The position numbers were made by a program, and so were the translations under genes. The notes under the pieces are model-generated. The model had not been told where the DNA came from. It made no database searches and saw only the letters and a list, made by a program, of their open reading frames with translations. Of a stretch of 42,498 nucleotides of DNA, positions 1 to 7,157 are shown piece after piece (position 1 is the stretch's first letter; every line of letters begins with the position of its first letter). The stretch is from positions 1 through 42,498 of the forward strand of contig CACXXW010000029.1 in the NCBI GenBank assembly GCA_902771635.1, in the 5' to 3' direction. This stretch comes from an uncultured Bacteroidia bacterium (GTDB lineage: Bacteria > Bacteroidota > Bacteroidia > Bacteroidales > F082).

Positions 1-36
1 GATGCACCTGCTATCAGTATAACCATGGATGACAAA

Positions 37-678
37 CTATTGATCAATCTTTCTAATCAGCGATAAATCGCCACTTGACAAGGCCTCGAAATTGGCCTCA
101 ATCCTCTCAATGTTCCAATCCCACCATTTCAGTTCCAGCAGATAAGCGATGAATTCGTCGTCGAAGCGCTTTCTGACCACACGGCAAGGGTTACCCACGG
201 CGACAGCGTATGGAGGAATGTCCGAGGCCACCACCGAGTTGGCTCCGATAATGGCTCCGTCGCCAATATGGACACCTGGCATGATGGTGACATGCTGACC
301 AATCCAAACGTCGTTGCCCACAATGGTATCGCCTTTCAGAGGCAATTCATCTTTCACTGGAGCAATTGCGCTGCCCCAGTCACCGCCTATGACATAAAAC
401 GGATAAGTCGTCACGCCGTCCATCCTGTGATTGGCACCATTCATCACAAACTCCACCCCTTTGGCGATGGCGCAGAACTTGCCGATAATCAGCCGGTCAC
501 CGATGAAGTCGTAGAAATGAGTGACATGCTTCTCGAATTGGTCGGCACCATCCACGTCATCATAATAGGTATAGTCGCCAATGATGATACGCGGGCTCTT
601 CACCACGTTCTTGATGAAGCATAGGCTTGGGATGTTGGGATTCGGGAAAGCCTCATTGGGGTTGGGTCTTTTTATCAT
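37..678 (-). CDS. Vat-family streptogramin A-type O-acetyltransferase (hexapeptide repeat)
   Basis: The protein is a left-handed beta-helix acetyltransferase of the Vat/CatB xenobiotic class, which moves acetyl from acetyl-CoA to a hydroxyl group of a small molecule. Seen: the Vat signature NGANHRMDG with its catalytic His (about residue 84), then GDTIVGNDVWIG, GVHIGDGAIIGANSVV and AVGNPCRVVRKRF, which are hexapeptide-repeat and C-terminal family motifs, and a terminal KWWDW segment. Length (about 213 aa) is normal for Vat. I chose the ATG at 678 because it leaves room for a leader after the -7 box at 711-718; an upstream in-frame ATG at 702 would be almost leaderless. Family membership is firm. 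The true substrate is inferred, since many chromosomal homologues are not proven resistance enzymes. Confidence 0.88.
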   Translation of the reverse strand: MIKRPNPNEAFPNPNIPSLCFIKNVVKSPRIIIGDYTYYDDVDGADQFEKHVTHFYDFIGDRLIIGKFCAIAKGVEFVMNGANHRMDGVTTYPFYVIGGDWGSAIAPVKDELPLKGDTIVGNDVWIGQHVTIMPGVHIGDGAIIGANSVVASDIPPYAVAVGNPCRVVRKRFDDEFIAYLLELKWWDWNIERIEANFEALSSGDLSLIRKIDQ

Positions 679-710
679 AACTTGTTTAATCTCTATTTCC
701 AATTACGCCA

Positions 711-718
711 CAAAGATA
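711..718 (-). promoter_or_regulatory. -7 promoter box of the Vat-like gene
   Basis: The minus strand reads TATCTTTG, matching the Bacteroidetes -7 consensus TAnnTTTG, 33 nt upstream of the chosen start codon. Confidence 0.6.
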
Positions 719-786
719 CGCACATTATTTGATATAAAGCGCTACACAAATTAGCGGAATATTTACCAACATTAGATTTGTTTTGC

Positions 787-795
787 TATTTTTGC
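787..795 (+). promoter_or_regulatory. -7 promoter box of the small secreted protein gene
   Basis: TATTTTTGC fits TAnnTTTG and lies about 43 nt before the ATG at 838. It is divergent from the Vat promoter in a 159-bp spacer. Confidence 0.6.
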
Positions 796-837
796 ATCAC
801 TAATTAACCCATTTCTATTAACCAAATCATTACAATC

Positions 838-1353
838 ATGAAGAAATTGTTTTTTACCTTGATGCTGATGTTTGTTTCAGCGATTACCCTGAATGCACAG
901 AGCTTGACCGGCAAGCAATGGGCCACCAAGCTTCTCGATGAAGAAGGAACCGAAATAGTCGTTTCATTGTATTTTGATGAAAACGGAGCTTGCGAAATGC
1001 TCGTTGGGACTGATTATGAGATCAAAGAGGATGGCGTGCCGATTACGCTCGAAGGCTCGGTCACCGTTCCTGGCACTTTTACCCTTAATGGCAAAGACTT
1101 GAAGATGAACCTCGACAGAAGCAAGGCCGAGACCGAACTTGACTATGAAATCAAGGGGATGGATGCCAAGACCAAGGCATTGATGGACAAGCAGATAAGG
1201 GATGAAATCAATGGCTTGAAAAAAGATTTCCAAAAAGAAATGCTCGATGGAATGCCCAAGATGCATAACATGAAGATCGTTAAGCTCGAGAAAAAGAACC
1301 TTGTCATTAAGGATGACAATGGCGATGAGATCCCGTTCGTCCTCGTTGAATGA
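838..1353 (+). CDS. Small secreted protein of unknown function
   Basis: This is a 171-aa protein with a clear cleavable signal peptide (charged start, hydrophobic core to about residue 19, ending LNAQ). The mature part begins SLTGKQWATKLL and alternates short beta-type stretches with a central charged helix (about residues 105-140, rich in K, D and E). The motif pattern of a G-K-W start followed by beta strands ending in a lipid-like or ligand-binding barrel resembles small lipocalin-like secreted proteins of Bacteroidales, but I cannot name a family. The gene stands alone, with its own promoter upstream and a strong hairpin terminator after it. Confidence 0.8.
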   Translation: MKKLFFTLMLMFVSAITLNAQSLTGKQWATKLLDEEGTEIVVSLYFDENGACEMLVGTDYEIKEDGVPITLEGSVTVPGTFTLNGKDLKMNLDRSKAETELDYEIKGMDAKTKALMDKQIRDEINGLKKDFQKEMLDGMPKMHNMKIVKLEKKNLVIKDDNGDEIPFVLVE

Positions 1354-1378
1354 TAACTAACGAATCGTAATTAAATAA

Positions 1379-1414
1379 CGAAGGGTGCAGGCCGCCATGG
1401 TCCTGCACCCTTCG
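1379..1414. terminator. Bidirectional hairpin terminator
   Basis: A perfect 13-bp inverted repeat (CGAAGGGTGCAGG and its complement) has a 10-nt loop and lies between two convergent genes. T-rich sequence follows it on both strands, more clearly on the minus strand (TTATTTAATT), so it can end both transcripts. Confidence 0.8.
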
Positions 1415-1441
1415 CATTTTAGGGGATTGTAATAATCCAGT

Positions 1442-2059
1442 TTATCGGATGAAATTCGTGTAACGCGTCACTTCCTTTTCAGGCAATCCGTTGCGCTCGC
1501 GCTCGGCGGCGATGGCGCGGATGAGGAAAGCCATGTTGCGGCCCAAGATGCGCATGATTTGCACCCCTTCTTCGTCTTGCATCACGTCTTCAGCGGAGTG
1601 GCCATGCACCATGTTCCAATAGCGGCTGCTCGCGATGGGCATCTCGCTGATGGTGAAATACTTGTTGAGTCGGTCGAAGGCGGCCGTGGTGCCGCCACGT
1701 CGTGCCGAGATGACGGTAGCCCCCACCTTCATACGTTTGTCGAACGGTGTGCTGAAAAACAGGCGGTCGAGCAAGTTGGTGAGCGTTCCGTTAGGGCCGG
1801 CGTAATACACCGGCGAGCCGACCACGAGGCCGTCGGCCTGCTCAAACTTGGGTGCCACTTCGTTCACCATGTCGTTGAACACACAATGCCCCAATTCGGC
1901 GCATTTGCCGCAGGCGATGCAGCCTCGGATGTCCTTGCTTCCGATGTGGACGATTTCGGTTTCTATGCCGTTTTTCTGTAATTCTTCCGCCACAATGTTC
2001 AAGGCGGTGAAGGTGCAGCCATTGGCGTGTGGGCTGCCGTTGATTAACAAGACTTTCAT
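1442..2059 (-). CDS. Flavodoxin-fold NAD(P)H-dependent FMN reductase with cysteine cluster
   Basis: This is a cytosolic member of the NADPH-dependent FMN reductase/iron-sulfur flavoprotein superfamily (205 aa, usual size). The N-terminus MKVLLINGSPHANGCT is the FMN phosphate-binding loop. A CIACGKCAELGHC segment (about residues 47-59) is the compact cysteine motif of the iron-sulfur flavoproteins, and VVGSPVYYAGPNGTLTNLLDRLFF is the second flavin-contacting loop. No signal peptide is present, unlike the three flavodoxins elsewhere in the window. It lies 29 nt after the membrane-protein gene on the same strand and is probably co-transcribed with it. The role is likely flavin- or quinone-linked reduction; the substrate is unknown. 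Confidence 0.88.
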   Translation of the reverse strand: MKVLLINGSPHANGCTFTALNIVAEELQKNGIETEIVHIGSKDIRGCIACGKCAELGHCVFNDMVNEVAPKFEQADGLVVGSPVYYAGPNGTLTNLLDRLFFSTPFDKRMKVGATVISARRGGTTAAFDRLNKYFTISEMPIASSRYWNMVHGHSAEDVMQDEEGVQIMRILGRNMAFLIRAIAAERERNGLPEKEVTRYTNFIR

Positions 2060-2088
2060 TTTCTTATGTATTATCTTTTTGTATCGTA

Positions 2089-2658
2089 CTATATACCTGA
2101 TTTGTCATTGGAACACGCAGTTTCTATAGAATCTTGTTTATATTCCAAAATCTCTGCCTTGGGTTTTCGTGCAAACAATTTGGCAAGAAAGATGCACATG
2201 GCATATACTATCGATGGCAGTAGCACAATAACAACAAAAGTCATCAAATCAATGTTTACTTGCGACAAATCAAGTTTTATACCAAAGAACAAAGGCGCCC
2301 CACAAGCCAAAGGGAACAGCCCTAAATCTCTTAAACTATTGTGAAAAGGAATCAACCATATAGCACCATTATTAACCATTAGCACCAAAGGACAAAACCA
2401 AATATACCAATTGCGTTGAGCCTTTTCGTACACATAATGTGCAGCTATTCCGGGGATTACCATGGTGAAAATGCTTACGAAAACCATAAACCTCGGAAGT
2501 GTTCCTTCTGACAATTCATCATTGAAGAAAAAGTTGTCGTTGAGAATGTACGCTATCAGATAGCCCAAAAAGATATATGCCAAATAGACAATCATAAAAG
2601 CCCAAAAGAAGGGTGTCTTTTTTCCAATGACATTGTGGTTTTTGTTTTTCTTGGTCAT
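2089..2658 (-). CDS. Polytopic membrane protein of unknown function
   Basis: The protein has about 189 aa from the ATG at 2658 (MTKKNKNH), with four clear hydrophobic segments separated by short loops and a charged C-terminal tail. The reading frame stays open 38 codons further upstream, but that extension translates part of a dispersed palindromic repeat and the MTKK start is more natural. I do not recognise a family. It sits 29 nt before the FMN reductase gene. The stop is TAG, which shows that amber is used as a real stop in this genome. Confidence 0.7.
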   Translation of the reverse strand: MTKKNKNHNVIGKKTPFFWAFMIVYLAYIFLGYLIAYILNDNFFFNDELSEGTLPRFMVFVSIFTMVIPGIAAHYVYEKAQRNWYIWFCPLVLMVNNGAIWLIPFHNSLRDLGLFPLACGAPLFFGIKLDLSQVNIDLMTFVVIVLLPSIVYAMCIFLAKLFARKPKAEILEYKQDSIETACSNDKSGI

Positions 2659-3185
2659 ACGGGAAACCGTTTGGTTTAATAACGGATTAAGCACTTTTTT
2701 ATTGTTTAGCCACAGGACCGGTGAAGGTGCCTTCACCCGAATTGCAGATTTCACCTCAGAATATTTCGCCACCCCAAAGCATTTTCAGGAAGTCGAGGAC
2801 ATAGATGAGCTCCTTGTCGTCGGATTTGCGTGTAATCGGGTCAAACCTATTAAATTAGGGAGTGTACTCCCGATTTTTATAAGAAATTCGGGAGTATGGT
2901 CACGAATTTTGCAACTTTTTACGGTGCATAAATAGTAAACAAATCAATTAGTCAATGAACAAAATGAAATATTTCAAGCATTGATAAGGAGGTTCTCATT
3001 TTCTAAGTTGTGGTTTTGATTAGCTGCAAATGTCTATAAACTAGCCAATACTCCCTTTCTTCAAGAACTCTGCCAGCGGGATGTGTAATTTTGTTGATTA
3101 CAATGAACAAAATGAAAAAAATTCAAATTTTGTTCATTATAATGAACGGTTTTATCAAAATACAAGTTGGGAAATCCTCAACAAT
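2659..3185. other. Gene-poor spacer with repeat fragment and paired palindromes
   Basis: No convincing gene is visible. The spacer holds a perfect GGTGAAGG/CCTTCACC hairpin (2720-2737) fused to the right half of the family A repeat (to about 2752). A 32-codon minus-strand fragment follows (about 2757-2855, reading FDPITRKSDDKELIYVLDF), which looks like the tail of a lost gene. Next is a GGGAGT/ACTCCC hairpin (2858-2871) followed by T-rich sequence. Last come two 16-bp palindromes, GTTGATTACAATGAAC (3093-3108, imperfect) and GTTCATTATAATGAAC (3132-3147, perfect), spaced 39 bp. The last pair resembles the paired operators at the two ATPase loci. Confidence 0.5.
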
Positions 3186-3560
3186 TTATTCTTCATCTTT
3201 GGCATTAGGCACTGCAAAAATGACCGTCAGCACGCCGATGGCACCGACGACAGGCACGATGATGCGAGCCATAGAATCTTTGGGGATAAAGACAAAAGTG
3301 GAGAGCAAAACCATCGCCACCATGATGCCACAAGCGCCGGCTTTTTGTGCAACGGTCATTCCGCCGCGACGGCGATAACTGCGGATGTAAGTCCCTAACC
3401 ACGACTGCAATAGCCATTCTTGCAAGCGTGGCGAGGAGCGGTAAAAAAGCCATGAAGCCAAAAGCAGGAAAGGTGTGGTGGGCAATCCCGGCACCACCAC
3501 ACCTAATGCTCCAAGGCCTACGCAAAGCAAGCCTAAAACGATGTAAACGATGCGTTTCAC
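3186..3560 (-). CDS. DUF454 (YbaN-type) inner membrane protein
   Basis: This is a 124-aa protein of the DUF454/YbaN family. Seen: an N-terminal transmembrane helix, the family signature GLPTTPFLLLASWLFYRSSP (residues about 25-44), then a basic stretch RSYRRRGG and two more hydrophobic helices. The start is GTG at 3560; no ATG fits the family N-terminus. It is the last gene of the redox operon, 18 nt after the exported flavodoxin. The molecular function of the family is not established. Confidence 0.88.
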   Translation of the reverse strand: MKRIVYIVLGLLCVGLGALGVVVPGLPTTPFLLLASWLFYRSSPRLQEWLLQSWLGTYIRSYRRRGGMTVAQKAGACGIMVAMVLLSTFVFIPKDSMARIIVPVVGAIGVLTVIFAVPNAKDEE

Positions 3561-3578
3561 TTAGGCTTTATTCTTAGT

Positions 3579-4427
3579 TTACCTGACCACTCGCGTAAAT
3601 ACAGGATTTTCGCCTTCTGCGACAGTCACATACACCTTCAGCTCTCCCGTAGGCATCCCTGGATTGTCCTCACGTGGAAGATCCTCGGCTGTGAACAGGT
3701 ATTCCGTGCCTTCGGGGATGGAACGCGAAGCCACGGCCTTGGCTTGTGCATGAAGCATCTGATAACCATCAACAGCGGCGTTGAAGATAGCTGTTTCCTC
3801 TTCATTTACTGGATGTTGTTCTGGGAAATCCTCCAACTTTACAAATTCTCCTTCAAGGAAACCGCTTGCCTTCAGGAATTGGTCGATTTCTTTGGGTGCG
3901 GCTTCAAGTCGGGCGGCACGCACACCATAGCCGGGAAGGATTTCCGCTTTAGGCTGTGCCTCGGCCAAATCTTTCATGCTTGACTCCAACCCGCCGCTGC
4001 CAAAGGTGCAGAACGGGACAACTTTCTTGCCGCTCAAGTCCACTTGGTTCAAGAAGGTAATCACGGGCGGTGCGTAAGTGCCGAACCACACGGGATAGCC
4101 GAGGAACACCACATCGTATTTGGCGATGTCGGCTGCCAACGGCTGAATCTCGGGAGAAATGCCTTGTTCGCGATCTTGCTTGCAACGTTCGATGGTGGCG
4201 TGGAAATCCTCATCGTAGGGTTTCGTGAGGACAATCTCCTCAATGTCGGCACCGAGTCGTGTGGCGATTTCGGTCGCTACAGCTTTCGTGTTCGACGTTT
4301 GGGAGTAGTAGAGGACCAGCACTTTAGGGGTTTCTGCCTTGGGTGCTTCTTCTTTTTGGGTTTCATTTTTTGAACCGCAGGAAACGGCAGCCATCGCTAC
4401 GATGGCGAGAATGAGTAATCTTTTCAT
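3579..4427 (-). CDS. Exported lipoprotein flavodoxin with C-terminal extension
   Basis: This is a flavodoxin-like electron carrier or reductase with a lipoprotein signal (MKRLLILAIVAMAAVSC, lipobox Cys at residue 17). The flavodoxin domain starts at about residue 35 (VLVLYYSQTSNTKAVA, phosphate loop), followed by FLGYPVWFGTYAPPV and VPFCTFGSGG, the remaining flavin loops. After the domain (about residue 185 on) comes roughly 95 extra residues of mixed structure that I cannot assign. The ATG at 4427 was preferred to one at 4448, which overlaps the preceding stop codon and would weaken the signal peptide. It lies directly after the glutathione peroxidase gene. An exported flavodoxin must receive FMN outside the cytoplasm, which is unusual. 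Confidence 0.88.
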   Translation of the reverse strand: MKRLLILAIVAMAAVSCGSKNETQKEEAPKAETPKVLVLYYSQTSNTKAVATEIATRLGADIEEIVLTKPYDEDFHATIERCKQDREQGISPEIQPLAADIAKYDVVFLGYPVWFGTYAPPVITFLNQVDLSGKKVVPFCTFGSGGLESSMKDLAEAQPKAEILPGYGVRAARLEAAPKEIDQFLKASGFLEGEFVKLEDFPEQHPVNEEETAIFNAAVDGYQMLHAQAKAVASRSIPEGTEYLFTAEDLPREDNPGMPTGELKVYVTVAEGENPVFTRVVR

Positions 4428-4440
4428 TTTGAATCGAATT

Positions 4441-5118
4441 TTATTCATTGACTTTCAAAAGCTCTTGTATGGCTTCCTCCATCATGTCGGGCGTCACCAT
4501 GGGCTCGAAGCGGAGGATGGTCTTGCCGTCTTTGGAGACCAGGAACTTGCCGAAGTTCCAGCGGATGGCGTCACCTTGGTCGAAGCCTGTGCCGGTCTTT
4601 TGGTGAATCTCGTCAAGCATTGCCGCAAACTCCTCGGTGCCTTCGGGATAGCCCTTGAAAGGCGCTTGTTTCTTGAGGTAGGTGTAGAGCGGACTCTCCG
4701 CCTCGCCGTTGACGTCAATCTTGTCGAACAGCGGGAAGGTGACGTTGTAGTTCAACGAGCAGAAGCTCTGGATCTCCTCGTTGGTGCCAGGCTCTTGACC
4801 CAAGAATTGGTTGCATGGGAAGGCCAAAATCTCCAAACCTTGGTCTTTGTACTTTTGATAAAGGGCTTCAAGACCTTCGTACTGAGGGGTCAGTCCGCAT
4901 TTGCTGGCCACATTGACGATGAGCAGCACCTTGCCTTTGTAGTTGGCTAGCGATACATCGCTTCCGTCCATGTCTTTGACCGTGATGTCATAGATGCCAC
5001 TGGTCTGCTCGACCACGGGTTCAGGTTCGGTCGAAATTTGGGCGGTCTTGTTATTCTGATTGTTGCAGCCCGTAGCCATCATCAGTGCCACTACCGCGAG
5101 AAAGAATAGTTTTTTCAT
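4441..5118 (-). CDS. Exported lipoprotein glutathione peroxidase (cysteine type)
   Basis: The enzyme reduces hydroperoxides through a peroxidatic cysteine, probably using thioredoxin-like donors as non-selenium family members do. Seen: lipoprotein signal [18 protein letters not shown] (Cys 18); the active-site motif [12 protein letters not shown] with Cys 74 in place of selenocysteine; [14 protein letters not shown] with the catalytic Gln (104); and [10 protein letters not shown] with the catalytic Trp and Asn. The catalytic domain length is normal, so only the lipidated N-terminal extension is unusual. It sits in an operon between the alcohol dehydrogenase (18 nt upstream) and the exported flavodoxin, consistent with peroxide defence in the envelope. 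Confidence 0.93.
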   Translation of the reverse strand: MKKLFFLAVVALMMATGCNNQNNKTAQISTEPEPVVEQTSGIYDITVKDMDGSDVSLANYKGKVLLIVNVASKCGLTPQYEGLEALYQKYKDQGLEILAFPCNQFLGQEPGTNEEIQSFCSLNYNVTFPLFDKIDVNGEAESPLYTYLKKQAPFKGYPEGTEEFAAMLDEIHQKTGTGFDQGDAIRWNFGKFLVSKDGKTILRFEPMVTPDMMEEAIQELLKVNE

Positions 5119-5136
5119 ATTGGATAGAATTAAGTT

Positions 5137-6246
5137 TTATTTCATACACATTTCAAAGATCTTCTCCACATCGGCCTGCTGCAAGGGCTTGAAGCCGGGC
5201 ATGGTACCACCGCCAACGGTTTTCTTGGCCATCACGGCGAAGTGGGTGCGGTCGATGCCTACCTCGGGGAAGGTGCGCTTCAGCTGCAAGGTATTGAAGA
5301 GGAAGTCGCTCAATTTGTCAATGGCTTGATGGGCGATGTCCATCGGAGGCAGGGTCGGGTCGATACCGAAGACGTTGGTGCCAAATTGGACATATTTCGA
5401 GACGGTGGTTTCCTCGAGGCAATACTCCATCCAGCGTGGAGTGAGGATGGCGAGGCCGAGGCCATGGGTGATGTCGTAGAAGGCCGACAGCTCGTGTTCC
5501 ATCGGGTGGCAACTCCAGGCTTTGCGTTTACCGCCGTTAACGAAGCCGTTGATGGCCCATGAGGAGGCCCACATCAGGTTGGCGCGCGCCTCATAGTTGT
5601 CAGGTTCTCGCATGGCGATGGGGGCGAAGCGGATGACGGTCTTCATCAAGCCCTCCATGAAGCAGTCGAGCATGTAGAGGTCCTGGTCCATGGTGAAATA
5701 GACCTCGAAGAGGTGCGAAAGGATGTCGGCTGAGCCACAAGCGGTCTGATAGGGGCTGACGCTGAAGGTGATGCTCGGGTCGAGGAAGGATGCCTTGGGC
5801 AACATGTTGGGGTCCAGACGACCAATCTTGTCGTTGGTCTCGGGGTTGCTGATGACGGCAGCCGTGTCCATCTCTGAGCCTGTGGCAGCGAGTGTCAGGA
5901 TGCTGACGATGGGCAGGGCGCGCTCGATGGGGGCCATGATCTTAGTGGCATCGATGGTGGAGCCACCGCCCACAGCTAACAACACATCAATGTTGTGCTC
6001 TTTGCACATCTGCACGCCTTTGCGCACGGAGCCGATGCGTGGGTTAGGTTCGATGCCCGAGAGTTCGAACAGTTCGAGTCCAGCGTCTTTGATTGCTGAA
6101 ACCGCACGGTCATACAACCCCATCTTCTTGATAGAGCCGCCGCCGTAGGTCATCAGCACGCGTGTACCGTATTTTTTGAGTTCTGCGCCAAGGTGTTTCA
6201 GTTGGTCGCGTCCGAAGTAAATCCTTACGGGAGGTAGCCGTTCCAT
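5137..6246 (-). CDS. Iron-containing alcohol dehydrogenase (YqhD/BdhA type) with internal deletion
   Basis: This is a group III metal-dependent alcohol/aldehyde oxidoreductase using NAD(P)H. Seen: VLMTYGGGSIKK and LLAVGGGSTIDATK (nucleotide binding), CGSADILSH and HPMEHELSAFYDITHG, which supply the Asp and three His metal ligands. After IDATKIMA the sequence runs straight into ALPIVSILTLAATGSEM; in YqhD and BdhA about 20 residues (the DPW loop) separate these motifs, so an in-frame deletion is likely. An in-frame TGA just upstream fixes the start at 6246 or later. The 5' end overlaps the AlkZ-related frame by 137 nt. Metal and cofactor sites are present, so activity is possible but uncertain. 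Confidence 0.85.
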   Translation of the reverse strand: MERLPPVRIYFGRDQLKHLGAELKKYGTRVLMTYGGGSIKKMGLYDRAVSAIKDAGLELFELSGIEPNPRIGSVRKGVQMCKEHNIDVLLAVGGGSTIDATKIMAPIERALPIVSILTLAATGSEMDTAAVISNPETNDKIGRLDPNMLPKASFLDPSITFSVSPYQTACGSADILSHLFEVYFTMDQDLYMLDCFMEGLMKTVIRFAPIAMREPDNYEARANLMWASSWAINGFVNGGKRKAWSCHPMEHELSAFYDITHGLGLAILTPRWMEYCLEETTVSKYVQFGTNVFGIDPTLPPMDIAHQAIDKLSDFLFNTLQLKRTFPEVGIDRTHFAVMAKKTVGGGTMPGFKPLQQADVEKIFEMCMK

Positions 6247-6856
6247 CTGTCAGTTTCGTGATGTGGTCGACTAAAAACTCCAGCGACTCCTCTGGGGTGT
6301 GGTCGGTGTGGAGCATGGTGAAGTCTTCGAACAGCGACTCGGGCGTGCAGAAATACGACACCTGCCAGCCGTTGTAAACCTGTTCGGGCCCTCGATACAC
6401 CCGCTCAATGGCACCTGTGACGACGCGGCACTGCTGCATCAGCTTGCCAATGGCAGCATCCGCTTGGCCTTTCTTCACACCAAGCAAGGCGCGCACCTCC
6501 TTGATGGTGATGCAGCCTTGCTTTTCGAGATATTCCATGATGCGCTCGCCGTTCTTGTCGGGTGTTGTCGTGGCGCGGCGGACGTTCATCAGTTTGCGGT
6601 AAAAAGGTACCGTCGCGAAGGCGGCTTTTCCTCCGCAGAGGAACTTCCCGTAGGCGATGCCGCCGTTTTGCAGGCAGTCGATCTTCCAGTCCCACGGCCC
6701 GAGCGAGTCCTCTTCGCCGTCAAACCAAAAACCAGGCTGGGTGAGTTCCTTAATGGAATAGCCCGGGATGGCACTGGTGAAAAACGGGACAATGCCCAAC
6801 TCGCAGATGGCTCGCTCCATTGTTTCGGGACTGGATAATTGGTAGTTTAAGACCAT
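6110..6856 (-). CDS. AlkZ-related winged-helix protein
   Basis: The N-terminal half (ELGIVPFFTSAIPGYSIKELT, then PWDWKIDCLQNGGIAYGKF and TVPFYRKLMNVRR) matches what I know of the AlkZ-related proteins, relatives of the winged-helix DNA glycosylase AlkZ/YcaQ. The middle part (GERIMEYLEKQGCITIKEVRALLGVKKGQADAAIGKLMQ) looks like a winged-helix unit. The last ~45 codons run out of frame across the start of the alcohol dehydrogenase gene, and their arginine-rich composition looks like a shadow frame. The original stop was therefore probably lost at the junction. The start is at 6856. DNA-repair activity is inferred from family only. Confidence 0.72.
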   Translation of the reverse strand: MVLNYQLSSPETMERAICELGIVPFFTSAIPGYSIKELTQPGFWFDGEEDSLGPWDWKIDCLQNGGIAYGKFLCGGKAAFATVPFYRKLMNVRRATTTPDKNGERIMEYLEKQGCITIKEVRALLGVKKGQADAAIGKLMQQCRVVTGAIERVYRGPEQVYNGWQVSYFCTPESLFEDFTMLHTDHTPEESLEFLVDHITKLTDGTATSRKDLLRTRPTETPWRRTQKIRYTRADDLRRRLYQEDGVV

Positions 6857-6889
6857 GAGCAGAATTGTTTAGATACGATTTTCGGGGCT

Positions 6890-6963
6890 GTCAGCAGTCA
6901 GCCATCAGCTTTCAGCCTCGTTACTACCAAGCTGATAGCTGACGGCTGAAAGCTGATAGCCAT
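6890..6963. repeat. Dispersed palindromic repeat, family B, copy 1
   Basis: Interleaved GCTGATAGCTGA / TCAGCTTTCAGCC blocks form a long hairpin (the 14-nt arm ATCAGCTTTCAGCC pairs with GGCTGAAAGCTGAT). A second copy is at 32504-32580. Both lie just upstream of minus-strand genes. The rest of the 6857-7157 spacer holds only a 15-codon frame (7016-6971, MDIKAVKFRKEGEVQ) that may be the relic of a lost gene, and the promoter of the ATPase relic. Confidence 0.75.
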
Positions 6964-7108
6964 TTACGCTTTATTGAACTTCTCCTTCTTTTCTGAATTT
7001 TACTGCTTTGATGTCCATATTCGATTAAGTTTAGTTTCATTTTGCGATGAAAAACAATTCAACTTTTTCAATTTTATCGGAAATTTCACCGACTAATTAG
7101 TAAACAAA

Positions 7109-7153
7109 TTTGTTATTGAAAATTATTGCGTATTTTTGCAAAAATTTTCAATA
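7109..7153 (+). promoter_or_regulatory. Promoter of ATPase relic 1, bracketed by an 11-bp inverted repeat
   Basis: A -33-like TTTG lies at about 7109-7112 and a -7 box TATTTTTG at 7131-7138. Perfect 11-bp arms TATTGAAAATT (7114-7124) and AATTTTCAATA (7143-7153) flank the -7 box, and the second arm ends 4 nt before the ATG. This is a plausible operator for autorepression; that role is inference. Confidence 0.6.
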
Positions 7154-7157
7154 GAAG

